NCBI GenBank assembly: GCA_020860245.1
Contig: JAJBUQ010000022.1
Location: 1-39,024, forward strand
DNA length: 39,024 bases
Direction of reading: 5' to 3'
From: Rikenellaceae bacterium
GTDB taxonomy: Bacteria; Bacteroidota; Bacteroidia; Bacteroidales; Rikenellaceae
Shown: piece after piece, positions 19,092 to 27,410 of the stretch
How positions within the stretch are numbered: the stretch's first letter is position 1
Layout of the letters: each line of letters begins with the position of its first letter
Position numbers and translations under genes: made by a program
Notes under the pieces: model-generated
What the model was told of the DNA's origin: nothing
Databases searched by the model: none
What the model saw: the letters and a program-made list of their open reading frames with translations, nothing else

Positions 19092-20150
19092 TTAATAGAC
19101 GAAATCGGGATTGTAGCGATAATGCTTATCCTCTTTGATAATCATTCGTTTATTCTCCAAAAAGGTTTTTAGTTTCTTCGCCTTGTTGATGCCGATTGAA
19201 TAACATATCGAAGCATAGCTTGTTTGCAATTTACCGATGAGACAAGAATAGGAAACGCGGTCGGCTTCGGAGAATAGCAACTCCAATGCTTCCCGGTGCT
19301 TGGTTTCGCTGACTTCCGCATAATCAAAACCTTTGGCTGTCGATTGTCGTGGCTGATAGTTCTCGGCCGGTTCCGGCAAGGCTTCGGAGTTTATACGGAA
19401 TGCGAACGGCTCGAAATCCCTATCCCGGATATGGCTCGACGATACGCAGCTTATATCCTTATCTAAATCGTCTTTTGTGATTTGCAAGACTGTTTCGGCT
19501 TTGTTGTTCAGTTCCGTACCCAGATGCCCGCGGGTATTATCGTCGCCTTTATTCAGGTGCAGTACAGTGTGGATATGGATTTTCCTTTCATCTGTCCACT
19601 GCATAAGCTTTGTAATAAGGTCGGTCGATTCTCCCGGACTGTTGATATCGTGCGCCAGGTCGCGGATGCCGACGATAATGACAAGGCCGAGTCCGTCTAT
19701 TTCGTAAATGGCTTCCTCAATCTTTTTAAGCCTGTCTTTGGTCGCAAACTTCCGCAGGCAAAGGAATACCAGATTGCTGGGATGAACGTCAAGAGAAAGC
19801 CCCGCAAGACGCAAAATCCGGCTTAATACCCGCTTGCAATGGAAGTCGCTTTGCTCGGTATCGGCGTAAAGGATAACGCCCTTACCGGGTGGCAAAGAGG
19901 CCGAATAATTCAATACTGTACCATTGGTGAGGGCGGCCGCCACGATAGCACAAACATTAAACGTCTTCTTGCTCTTTGCCTTTCCGGTGGATGCGCTGAA
20001 ATTACCCAATGTACCGACAACGGAGTCCTCCACTTTCAGAATAACCGGCGGCGATTCAAACTCGTCCGTAACCAACAACCGGGCATCACGCCACGAGCTT
20101 ATAACTTCCGGCGGAGTAGGATTAGATACAGCCTTATTTTGCGAAATCAT
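19092..20150 (-). CDS. RepA-like AAA ATPase (hexameric helicase family)
   Basis: This 352-residue protein has a RecA-like ATPase domain (about 35-250) and a C-terminal winged-helix-like region (about 280-350). The Walker A-like loop STGKAKSKKT is near 54-63, and VILYADTEQS near 92-101 carries the usual Glu. In related Bacteroidetes proteins, as I recall them, the Walker B region reads IDGIRDL; here it is IVGIRDL with V160 in place of the Asp, a possible inactivating change (GTC against GAC). HLNKGDDNTRGHLGTE is the sensor segment. The likely role is replication of the excised element. The DUF3853 gene ends 3 nt upstream, so the two are co-transcribed. Confidence 0.75.
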   Translation of the reverse strand: MISQNKAVSNPTPPEVISSWRDARLLVTDEFESPPVILKVEDSVVGTLGNFSASTGKAKSKKTFNVCAIVAAALTNGTVLNYSASLPPGKGVILYADTEQSDFHCKRVLSRILRLAGLSLDVHPSNLVFLCLRKFATKDRLKKIEEAIYEIDGLGLVIIVGIRDLAHDINSPGESTDLITKLMQWTDERKIHIHTVLHLNKGDDNTRGHLGTELNNKAETVLQITKDDLDKDISCVSSSHIRDRDFEPFAFRINSEALPEPAENYQPRQSTAKGFDYAEVSETKHREALELLFSEADRVSYSCLIGKLQTSYASICYSIGINKAKKLKTFLENKRMIIKEDKHYRYNPDFVY

Positions 20151-20153
20151 AAC

Positions 20154-20453
20154 CTACTTCCGTCCTCCTGTCTTCCGTCCGGCCAATTCCAACGCAAACT
20201 CAGCATCGACAATTATCTTGCGGCCTATTTGAGTTATCGCCTTGTCGATCTTCCCGCTCAACTTGATGCGGCTTGCGGTCGGGATACTGCACCCGAATAG
20301 CTGTGCGATACCACGTATGCCGTAAACATACTTTTTCGGTTGCTCGACTAAAGGCGGACGGGCTGTTTCTGGAACCGCATTTTGATTCAAGTAAAGAAAT
20401 TCCTCGCCGGTCATCTGCCAAAGAGGTTTATCTTTCAAATCTTTAATGTTCAT
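20154..20453 (-). CDS. DUF3853-family helix-turn-helix protein
   Basis: The 99-residue protein matches the DUF3853 pattern: KPLWQMTGEEF at the N-terminus, then YGIRGIAQLFGCSIPTASRIK (a winged-helix DNA-binding segment) and IDKAITQIGRKIIVDAEFALEL. Such proteins are standard in Bacteroides mobilizable elements and resemble excisionase or MerR-type DNA binders. The direct repeats just upstream (20534-20626) are plausible binding sites. It is the first gene of the rep-primase block. Confidence 0.85.
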   Translation of the reverse strand: MNIKDLKDKPLWQMTGEEFLYLNQNAVPETARPPLVEQPKKYVYGIRGIAQLFGCSIPTASRIKLSGKIDKAITQIGRKIIVDAEFALELAGRKTGGRK

Positions 20454-20533
20454 AAAAATAGCTTTAGAGTGTTTGACATTAGCCTTGTACTTCGGCCATG
20501 ATGTTCGAACACTGCAAAGCTATATCTGTAAAT

Positions 20534-20626
20534 AGGTGGTGTGCAGGTGGTAACGAAAAAACAATATCACTGATAATCAAGCGATATGAAAATTATTTAG
20601 GGCAATATAAGTGGTAATCAGGTGGT
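20534..20626. repeat. four RGTGGT direct repeats in two 11-bp-spaced pairs
   Basis: AGGTGGT occurs at 20534, 20545 and 20620, and AAGTGGT at 20609. Each pair is spaced 11 bp, one helical turn, and the pairs are 75 bp apart. They lie in the 287-bp gap upstream of the DUF3853 gene. They look like iterons or regulator sites. Confidence 0.55.
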
Positions 20627-20740
20627 ATCAGAAAGTTTTCCCATAAGTTGTGAGAAAGAAAATCTATGAGGAAGATTATACTCTAATTTATTTTCACGTA
20701 AAAGAGTATCTAAAGTTATAATAGCCTTATTTACATCGAA

Positions 20741-21241
20741 CTAATCCCACCATACTATCGAAAAATTTTCCAGACTCTGTACTCGCCAAATATCTCTAAG
20801 AAAACGTTGTATGGATCTTGGTACTTCAATGGGAGTATCGCAAGGAGAAAACACAAAACATTTTTTAATTCTTAATTTCTTAATTGATAGAGTGCGATGT
20901 TGCCGTTCATGAAACTCAAGGAGTTTAATTTGACCATTAACCTTTATGGCCATATCCGCAGTAATAGAGCCTTGTGATATTGCTATTTTAATTAAATCTG
21001 GTAATGCGGAGAGTTCATTTAATAGATGGCTTTTATTCCCATTTGTTAATTGTCTATCCACAGAGATTCTTTTTTCCAATTGGCGGATATTTAACAGTCT
21101 ATTGTCGATTATAGCTTGGGGAATTCTGTAGGATTCTTTTATTAATATTGGGTTTTTGCAATTGCTTAGTATTACCTCTAGAAATAGTTGCTCTTTTCGC
21201 TGATTCTTTCGAGGATTGCTATATATTATGTGCCCATCCAT
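20741..21241 (-). CDS. unknown protein, 166 residues
   Basis: I do not recognise this protein. It begins MDGHIIYSNPRKNQRKEQ, is basic, has a predicted helical middle (about 40-110) and ends in SLENFSIVWWD. There is no signal peptide or membrane segment. Its start codon shares the A of the upstream gene's TAA (TAATG), so it is translationally coupled to the coiled-coil gene. Coding is supported by this coupling and by the long open frame. Confidence 0.65.
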   Translation of the reverse strand: MDGHIIYSNPRKNQRKEQLFLEVILSNCKNPILIKESYRIPQAIIDNRLLNIRQLEKRISVDRQLTNGNKSHLLNELSALPDLIKIAISQGSITADMAIKVNGQIKLLEFHERQHRTLSIKKLRIKKCFVFSPCDTPIEVPRSIQRFLRDIWRVQSLENFSIVWWD

Positions 21242-22251
21242 TACAATTCGAATATATCGTCTATTCGCTGTGCAAAACTTTCTGATTTTCGTCCTGTGAG
21301 TTCTGAGGCAGCTTCTTTATATTTGGATTTATAGAAATCTTCCCGGATCTCCAGATTTTTAAGCATTATGCCACGCCATTGTGCCCGATTGTCCGTTTTC
21401 AGATATTCATACAACTTGTGGATTAGGTAGCACATTCTGGTTCGTTCCCCGGTTTTTAGTATCAGGTGTGCGTTGGTGGGCTGTAAATTGAGTATGGCAT
21501 ATAAATCGACTTCGGCGATATTTTCAAATTGGATATTATTACACACATTATGAATAGCCGAAACCAGTTTCATATCGAAGTACGCTCCCGGTCTTATGGT
21601 AGGCTTGATTTTTTCGGCTACCGATTCTTTTTCCTCCGGGAGATACCTTTCTATGACGTTGTAAAATGAGCGGCTGAGTTCATAGATAGCCGAGAAAAGA
21701 TTCTTGTTATACTTCGCCGCTTCCTATTCTAACTTCTTCTTTTCATCGTACAACTCATCCAACTTCTTTTTTTCTTCTTTATATAGCTTTGTCTGATATT
21801 CTTGTTCACGCTCCAGACGTCTTTCTTCCTCTTTGTTATGCTCCCGAAAACCTATTGCTTCGAGCGATCCGGTTACTGTATTTAATTCTTTCCGGGACTC
21901 CGCCGTAACTTCCGACTGCAGTTTTATCAATTCATCGTACCGCGATGCAACAGCTTTGCATAGGCGCTCAATGTCTATACCGTCCAAAATATCCTGGCCG
22001 GATTCATACAGACCGATATTCTTTTCTGCCTCAGTTTGAATATGATTTAATAAGAGAAAACATTTTTGTTCGTCCCCGGCAATTACAATATCGAGAATCA
22101 TCCGCTCGAATGCCTTTTCATCTTTATGAGAATTATAAAAGTTCGTTAGAATACATTGCTCCGGGAAAGAAATATCTCTATCGTCGATTACTTTTGAAAC
22201 GATAGTGTTGATTTCTCGGTATAGGGGGAGAAAGTCTTTTATGCTAATCAT
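21241..22251 (-). pseudogene. unknown coiled-coil protein split by an in-frame amber codon
   Basis: One frame of 337 codons runs from ATG 22251 to TAA at 21241-21243, with a single TAG at 21724-21726. The first part (175 residues) starts MISIKDFLPLYREIN and ends in a charged coiled coil (EEKKKLDELYDEKKKLE). After the TAG the same frame goes on with EAAKYNKNLFSAIYELSRSFYNVIERYLPEE and a helical C-terminal domain to FAQRIDDIFEL. Both sides read as real protein, so this is a recent nonsense change in a single gene. Two separate genes are unlikely because there is no start codon for 150 bp after the stop. The family is unknown to me. It lies between the SDR gene (6 nt upstream) and the 166-residue gene. 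Confidence 0.75.
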
Positions 22252-22257
22252 TCGGTT

Positions 22258-22902
22258 TTATATTATTATTTCCGACTTATCTTGGCCTTTAAACAACTGA
22301 TAATATACGTCAGCTATTATGTCCGGGGCACAATCAGTTCCGGGTCTAATAGCTTTGGTTATAGTAACGATTCCGACAAATATGCCTTTGTCATTCAATT
22401 CGTTATGCAGGTTTAATGCATAATTACGAAGCCCGGCCTTTGAAATCGACATTGATGCTGAAGTCAGTGATGGATTTAATGCTACACCGCCCCCGGTAAA
22501 TATTATATTACCCGCTCTATCCTTTAAGAAATCCTCAAGAATTTCAGATATACACGCAATCGCGCCGGTGACATTTACTCCAAAATCATTTAAAACCTGT
22601 TCAGGTCGAAGCTGTGACGGTGTGGCTGTTCTCCTTGCGACGGCATTATAGATAAGAAGTTCTATTTTCTTCCCCATGTCGCGGAGTTGAGAAAATCCAG
22701 TCTTTACCGAATCAATATTAGTCACGTCGATATATATTGAATCTACATTTATTCCAGAGAACCTCAATGCTTCAGTTTGCTCGTTCATTTTATCCGTATT
22801 ACGGCCCATTAACACAATATCGTAACCTTCTTTCCCAAATTTATCGGCGAGAGCTATCCCCAATTCGGAACCTATACCAACAATAATTACTGTATTATTC
22901 AT
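22258..22902 (-). CDS. SDR-family oxidoreductase lacking the usual catalytic Tyr
   Basis: This 214-residue Rossmann-fold protein has a dinucleotide-binding VGIGSELGIALA near 8-19, an NAVAR block at 86-90 in place of NNAG, and SMSISKAGLRNYAL near 150-163. The conserved Lys is K155, but the position four residues before it, normally Tyr, is M151, and the usual active-site Ser is within TGGG. It may bind NAD(P) without standard SDR chemistry. It sits 3 nt after the integrase start in the same direction, so it is the first cargo gene of element 1. Its job in the element is unknown. Confidence 0.75.
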   Translation of the reverse strand: MNNTVIIVGIGSELGIALADKFGKEGYDIVLMGRNTDKMNEQTEALRFSGINVDSIYIDVTNIDSVKTGFSQLRDMGKKIELLIYNAVARRTATPSQLRPEQVLNDFGVNVTGAIACISEILEDFLKDRAGNIIFTGGGVALNPSLTSASMSISKAGLRNYALNLHNELNDKGIFVGIVTITKAIRPGTDCAPDIIADVYYQLFKGQDKSEIII

Positions 22903-22905
22903 AGA

Positions 22906-24195
22906 TTACAACTGATTAAACTTATCCATAGCGCTTGCCTTTATATCATCGGCAATGTCGATATATGGTTTCATTGCCTTATAATCGCTATGCCCCGTCC
23001 ATTTCATTACAACGTTTGCCGGAATCCCTAAAGATAACGCATTACAAATAAAAGTCCTACGGCCTGCGTGAGTTCCGAGCAATTCGTACTTAGGTGTGAC
23101 TTCATCAATCCGTTCGTTACCCCGGTAGTAGGTTTCCCGGATGGATTCGTTTATCTCGGCCAGTTCCGCAAGTTCTTTCAGATAGTCGTTCATCTTCTGG
23201 TTGCTGATTACCGGCAGAACCTTATCATCCTCGAACTGAACCTTTTTATATTTTTTGAGTATGGCTTTGCTATGTTTATTCAACTCGATCCGCAGGCTGT
23301 CGGCAGTCTTTACCGTAGTTACTTCGATATGGTCGTTTTTAATATCGCTGCGCTTGAGGTTGAAAACATCGGAATATCGCAGGCCGGTGAAGCAAAGAAA
23401 AAGGAACACGTCACGCACCCGTTCGAGATACTGTTTATGCTCCGGTATCTCATACTCACCAAATTTCTTTAATTCTTCCGATGTAAGAAAGATAACTTTC
23501 TTCTGGGTGTTCCTTAGTTTTGGTTTGAACGTGTCGTAAGCAAAATTTTTATTATAGCCTTTCTTCACACTCCAACGCAGGAACCATTTAAGGAACCCCA
23601 TTTGTTTGCCGATGGTACTGTTCCGCAAATCCTGTTTAACCCGCAGGAAAGTCACATAATCGTTCAGTCCCGTTTCGGACAGATCATCGAACGATAGTAG
23701 GGGATTAAAAGTTTGTAAATGATTCTTGACCGCTCTGAATTTCTCATAGGTGGCAGTCGTCCAATTATTCTGCCTGCCGTTTTCTTTCACAAATTCATCG
23801 AACACTTCGAAAAGGTCAGGCGGAGCTGCGGCTTCTTCCTCGATAACAGTTTCCGGTGGGGAATACTTCTTTTTAAATGCCTGGCGCAACTGTTCCGGTG
23901 TCGGGATAATCTCGGCAACCTCGAATATTTTGAAGATTCCCTGTATATCCGCTTCGTACTTATTCAGGTCGGCATTTATTTCGGATGCGCTTTGCTTCAG
24001 TTTATTGGTAGTACCGTTTTTCACCCGCTGTTTGTCCGCATCCCACTTGGCAACGTCAATGCGGTAACCGGTCGTAAAATCAACTCGCTTACCGCCGTAT
24101 ATTACACGCATACGGATAGGCACGTTAACGGTAACGGGTTTACCGTCTTTCTTCCTGTTCTCAGGAGAGAATATTATATTTCGTTTTATATTCAT
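22906..24195 (-). CDS. int: tyrosine recombinase/integrase of element 1
   Basis: This 429-residue integrase has an arm-binding N-terminus (about 1-110), a core-binding SAM-like domain (about 125-230) and a catalytic domain. The full active site is present: R273 in FTGLRYSD, K296, H376 and R379 in GTHAGRRTF, H402 in WTGHSD and Y411 in KPYID. It should recombine the tRNA-Ser 3' end with the element's attachment site. It starts 156 bp inside the right end of element 1. It is clearly different in sequence from the integrases of elements 2 and 3, which keep no Arg at the R273 position. Confidence 0.93.
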   Translation of the reverse strand: MNIKRNIIFSPENRKKDGKPVTVNVPIRMRVIYGGKRVDFTTGYRIDVAKWDADKQRVKNGTTNKLKQSASEINADLNKYEADIQGIFKIFEVAEIIPTPEQLRQAFKKKYSPPETVIEEEAAAPPDLFEVFDEFVKENGRQNNWTTATYEKFRAVKNHLQTFNPLLSFDDLSETGLNDYVTFLRVKQDLRNSTIGKQMGFLKWFLRWSVKKGYNKNFAYDTFKPKLRNTQKKVIFLTSEELKKFGEYEIPEHKQYLERVRDVFLFLCFTGLRYSDVFNLKRSDIKNDHIEVTTVKTADSLRIELNKHSKAILKKYKKVQFEDDKVLPVISNQKMNDYLKELAELAEINESIRETYYRGNERIDEVTPKYELLGTHAGRRTFICNALSLGIPANVVMKWTGHSDYKAMKPYIDIADDIKASAMDKFNQL

Positions 24196-24350
24196 GGGTG
24201 CAGCAATTAATCAACACCCAAAACTACACCCAATTTTCCATATATCCAAAGATATTATGTGATGTCACTCTTTGCGTATTATATATTTAAGGTATTGATA
24301 GCCAAAAATATAATGGTTTATGATATTCTTTGAGGGTGTAGGAGAAAGAG
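24196..24350. promoter_or_regulatory. right end of element 1 with putative integrase arm sites
   Basis: Two overlapping repeats, ACACCCAAAACTACA (24214-24228) and ACACCCAATTTTCCA (24226-24240), lie 12 bp apart upstream of the integrase. The left end carries ACACCCAATTTTACA (13205-13219), ACACCCCAAAATGTA (13217-13231) and an inverted copy (13228-13242). Similar repeats at both ends are expected for integrase arm-type sites. The rest of the gap shows no gene. Confidence 0.55.
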
Positions 24351-24365
24351 CCTCTCTCTCCGCCA
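24351..24365 (+). repeat. attachment site copy 2
   Basis: CCTCTCTCTCCGCCA is identical to the tRNA-Ser 3' end including CCA. It is the right att site of element 1 and the left att site of element 2. Confidence 0.85.
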
Positions 24366-24386
24366 GAGCAATAAGCAATATTGAGC

Positions 24387-24421
24387 AAAACACCGTAAAT
24401 CAAACGATTACGGTGTTTTTT
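24387..24421 (+). terminator. terminator hairpin just inside the left end of element 2
   Basis: A perfect 12-bp stem (24387-24398 with 24408-24419) and a T-run to 24421, 22 nt after the att site. It occupies the same relative place as the hairpins at 13205 and 36131. Confidence 0.75.
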
Positions 24422-24432
24422 ATTTCCGGGCG

Positions 24433-24510
24433 GTTAGCAAAAAAGTGCATATTTGGGCATTTAAAACGTGCAAAATCGCTAACATATTTAAAATCTGAAA
24501 AGTGTTAGCG
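24433..24510. repeat. GTTAGC half-sites at the left end of element 2
   Basis: GTTAGC at 24433, GCTAAC at 24478 and GTTAGC at 24505 lie between the terminator and the integrase start. The last two form an 8-bp inverted repeat (24477-24484 with 24503-24510). Likely integrase arm sites or operators. Confidence 0.5.
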
Positions 24511-24602
24511 ATTGGTTCTTATGCGCTGATTATATGTATTTTGTATAGTTCGGTTTTCGTCTGAAGTTCATACTTTTGAATCAATAATTAAAAGTGAAAA
24601 GT

Positions 24603-25844
24603 ATGAAACGAACGACTTTCAAAATCTGTTTTTACATTCAGAAATCGCGTATCGCAAAAGACGGCCAAGTGCCTATTCTTTTGCGTGTTACTATTAACGG
24701 ACTGCGTTCTGTGGTATCGGTAAACCTTAAAGTGAATCCCGATAATTGGAACGCCGTCGCCGGACGGTCAATCGCTAACACTCGGATGGACGAGGAACTT
24801 AATACCCGGCTCAACACCATTCGCTTGCGGGTGATGCAGATATACCGGGAGATGGAAATGGATAAAGTCGAGATAACCGCAAGGGATATCATCGACAAAT
24901 ATCTCGGGCGTGATACCAAACCCAAAATTATGTTGCTGGACGTTTTCCGGGAGCATAACGACCGTTGCCGGAAACTTGCGGACGCGGGTAAGGATATAGC
25001 CGCCGCTACTGTGGTGCGGTACGAAACCACCCTTAAGCATGTGGCGAACTTTATTAAACACACTTATGGAATGGATGATATTCCATTAGCGGATGTGAAT
25101 CATAAGTACATCACGGACTTGGATTTTTATCTTAAAACGGAGCGCGGTTGTTCCCATAATTCTTCAACCAAATACCTGAAGAATTTCAAGAAAATAATCC
25201 GAATTGCACTGGCGAATGACCTAATCCAGAAAGACCCGTTCGCCAATATAAAATTCAGGTTGGATGTTGTGGAACCTGAATTTTTAGAGGACCATGAGAT
25301 ACAGGCCATAGTCGATAAGGAAATACGAGCAGCAAGAATGGCCCAAGTCAAAGATGCCTTTCTATTTTGTTGTTTTACCGGGCTTGCTTTCTCGGATGTC
25401 AAAGGATTAAAACCGGAACATATAGTCAGGGATAATGACGGATCTCTTTGGATTCGCAAACCCCGTCAGAAAACAAAAATCATGTGTAACATCCCATTAC
25501 TGGACGTGCCTAAACAAATAATTGAAAAATATAAAGACCATCCGAGCTGTGTGAAACAGGGCCAGCTTTTGCCAGTTCCTTGCAATCAAAAGATGAACGC
25601 TTACCTGAAAGAGCTAGCCGACCTATGCGGCATTAATAAGGAAATAAGCACGCATACAGGCCGCCACTCATTCGCAACGAGCATCGCCCTTGCTAATGGT
25701 GTTTCCATTGAAAATGTGGCTAAAATGCTCGGCCATTCCGATACTAAAATGACACGTCACTACGCGCGGGTTCTGGACAAGAGCATTAAGAAAGATATGG
25801 ATGAAGTTCAAAAAGCCCTTTCGTCTTTTTCTATCGCAAAATAA
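24603..25844 (+). CDS. int: tyrosine recombinase/integrase of element 2
   Basis: From ATG 24603 the protein has 413 residues; a GTG three codons upstream is an alternative. The N-terminal arm-binding domain (1-95), core-binding domain (about 110-205) and catalytic domain are complete. Catalytic residues are H351 and R354 in STHTGRHSF, H378 in MLGHSD and Y387 in TRHYAR. The first Arg of the family is replaced by A262 in FTGLAFSD. Many Bacteroidetes integrases, such as IntDOT, also lack it there. A TACTTTTG -7 box is at 24571-24578. It is closely similar to the element 3 integrase throughout. Confidence 0.92.
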   Translation: MKRTTFKICFYIQKSRIAKDGQVPILLRVTINGLRSVVSVNLKVNPDNWNAVAGRSIANTRMDEELNTRLNTIRLRVMQIYREMEMDKVEITARDIIDKYLGRDTKPKIMLLDVFREHNDRCRKLADAGKDIAAATVVRYETTLKHVANFIKHTYGMDDIPLADVNHKYITDLDFYLKTERGCSHNSSTKYLKNFKKIIRIALANDLIQKDPFANIKFRLDVVEPEFLEDHEIQAIVDKEIRAARMAQVKDAFLFCCFTGLAFSDVKGLKPEHIVRDNDGSLWIRKPRQKTKIMCNIPLLDVPKQIIEKYKDHPSCVKQGQLLPVPCNQKMNAYLKELADLCGINKEISTHTGRHSFATSIALANGVSIENVAKMLGHSDTKMTRHYARVLDKSIKKDMDEVQKALSSFSIAK

Positions 25845-25869
25845 TCCATATACAATAAAATTAATTGAT

Positions 25870-26168
25870 ATGATCTTCATAACAGTCGAAGAAAAAATCT
25901 ATAAACAGCTCATTGAAAAAATGAAACTTTTAACCGCAACAATCAACGAACTTTCACATCTGCTTTACATGACATAGACGAGGAATGGCTGGACTCGATA
26001 GAAGTCTGCAAAAGACTTAGTATAAGCAAACGGACATTACTGTACTACCGGAATTATGGAAAGGTTCCGTATAGCTTTTTCGGGAATAAGATTTATTATA
26101 AAGTATCGGATATAACCGAGATTCTAAAAAAGAATAGAGAAAATAAAGATGAAAGCAAAACCAGATAA
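25870..26168 (+). pseudogene. helix-turn-helix protein, frameshifted (pair A, first gene)
   Basis: ATG 25870 opens MIFITVEEKIYKQLIEKMKLLTATINEL and stops at TAG after 35 codons. In the next frame DIDEEWLDSIEVCKRLSISK continues to TAA 26166-26168 with RTLLYYRNYGKVPYSF and GNKIYYKVSDI, the normal DNA-binding half. Together they make the usual roughly 100-residue first member of a pair, so a one-base change lies between about 25935 and 25973. The end overlaps the start of the next gene by 20 bp. Confidence 0.7.
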
Positions 26169-26463
26169 AACAGGTGATATAAAGCAGTTAATAGAAGAAA
26201 CTGAAAAGGTAATGTTGCTGCTTAAACGTATTAATAAAGAATCCTTTGATAAAAAACCAATCGGATCGGAAAGGTACTTAAATGGCGAAGAGGTAATGAA
26301 AAATCTAAGTATTTGTCCGCGCACCTTACAGAATTTACGCGATACCCGGCAAATACCCTATACTATTTTCGGCCATAAAATACTTTACCCTGAGTCGGAG
26401 ATAGATGCGATCCTGAAAAGTAATTATTATGCTCCTTACGAGATTTCAGGTACGATAAAATAG
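26149..26463 (+). CDS. helix-turn-helix (excisionase/MerR-like) protein (pair A, second gene)
   Basis: This 104-residue protein has a helical N-terminal half and a winged-helix DNA-binding half: RYLNGEEVMKNLSICPRTLQ, then LRDTRQIPYTIFGHKILYPESEIDAIL. Small proteins of this kind lie next to integrases in Bacteroidetes elements and are thought to act as excisionases or regulators. It follows the element 2 integrase on the same strand. Confidence 0.8.
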   Translation: MKAKPDKTGDIKQLIEETEKVMLLLKRINKESFDKKPIGSERYLNGEEVMKNLSICPRTLQNLRDTRQIPYTIFGHKILYPESEIDAILKSNYYAPYEISGTIK

Positions 26464-26501
26464 TCATCAGCCAGCATCGCATCCTATGCCCTTTCTAAGT
26501 T

Positions 26502-26578
26502 AATCCACTAAAGGTTATACGGAATTCGTGGCCGCTTCGCGGTTCCTTCGGAAAATTCCGTATAACCTTTAGTGGATT
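26502..26578. repeat. perfect 25-bp inverted repeat between convergent helix-turn-helix pairs
   Basis: The arms at 26502-26526 and 26554-26578 (starting AATCCACTAAAGG) are exact reverse complements. They enclose 27 nt that hold a smaller CCGC-GCGG hairpin. No T-run follows either arm, so a simple terminator is unlikely. The rest of the 310-bp gap (26464-26773) shows no gene. Confidence 0.8.
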
Positions 26579-26773
26579 GTATCCGCCTTTCCGGGACATA
26601 GCATGCGAAGCCGACCGATGATGCATATCGGGAAATGTATTGATTTTGGAATTAAGTATTGGAGTGAAACCATACGACTAAAGTCGAAGAGAGGGCTATT
26701 TTTTACTAAAATATCTGGGGACAAAAGCTGCTCGCCTCTCAATTCTGCATAGGGAGTACCGGTCTTGCGACCG

Positions 26774-27097
26774 TCATTGTCTCGGCCTACGTCCCGGACA
26801 CCTATGTAGTGCACTTGTATGATTCTCTTCGAGCAGTTGCTCGATGTCACTCTCCCGGTAGAGTACCTTACCGCCTATCTGGAAATATGGAATTTTACGA
26901 CCGTTCCGGTAATCCTGCAAAGTCCGGCGGCTTACTTTTAACCTTTCCGAGACTTCTTTGTCCGAGAGATACCGTTCACCTTTTAGAACCGGCCTGTAAT
27001 TTAAAGCCAGTTCGTTTATTAATGTGAGCATCCGTTCCAGCCGTTTAAAGAATCCGGCGACAAGTTCGCTGTCTTTTGTTATGAGATCATTATCCAT
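26774..27097 (-). CDS. helix-turn-helix protein (pair B, second gene)
   Basis: From ATG 27097 (MDNDLITKDSE) the protein has 107 residues; a TTG at 27127 is a less likely start. The DNA-binding part reads ERYLSDKEVSERLKVSRRTL, QDYRNGRKIPYFQ, GGKVLYRESDIEQLL. It follows its partner by 4 nt, and the pair faces pair A across the 25-bp inverted repeat. Confidence 0.8.
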   Translation of the reverse strand: MDNDLITKDSELVAGFFKRLERMLTLINELALNYRPVLKGERYLSDKEVSERLKVSRRTLQDYRNGRKIPYFQIGGKVLYRESDIEQLLEENHTSALHRCPGRRPRQ

Positions 27098-27101
27098 TGC
27101 A

Positions 27102-27383
27102 TTACTTTTTATTAACTCTGGGTCCAATAAGTTTCTCTACATCTGACGGACGATAGTACATCTTATTCTCTATACGGGTAAACGGGAGGGTTCCGTTATC
27201 CCGGAGTTTTTGAAGTGTCCGTTTCGATATATCAAGGATGACGCATACTTCTTGTGTGTCGAGCCATTTTGACAACCGTCTCTCTCCCTTATTTCCGCAG
27301 ACCGATTCGACTTCCTTCGCGAAAGCTTCAAATCTTTCCATCATGGCCCGGAATGTACGACCTTCGATATTTATTATTTCCAT
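27102..27383 (-). CDS. helix-turn-helix protein (pair B, first gene)
   Basis: From ATG 27383 (MEIINIEGRTF) the protein has 93 residues; an ATG at 27410 would add nine. It shows the first-member layout: N-terminal helix, then KWLDTQEVCVILDISKRTLQ, KLRDNGTLPFTRI and NKMYYRPSDVEKLI. Same role as the other pairs. Confidence 0.8.
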   Translation of the reverse strand: MEIINIEGRTFRAMMERFEAFAKEVESVCGNKGERRLSKWLDTQEVCVILDISKRTLQKLRDNGTLPFTRIENKMYYRPSDVEKLIGPRVNKK

Positions 27384-27410
27384 GCGATCTATTTTTGATT
27401 CCGAGTGCAT

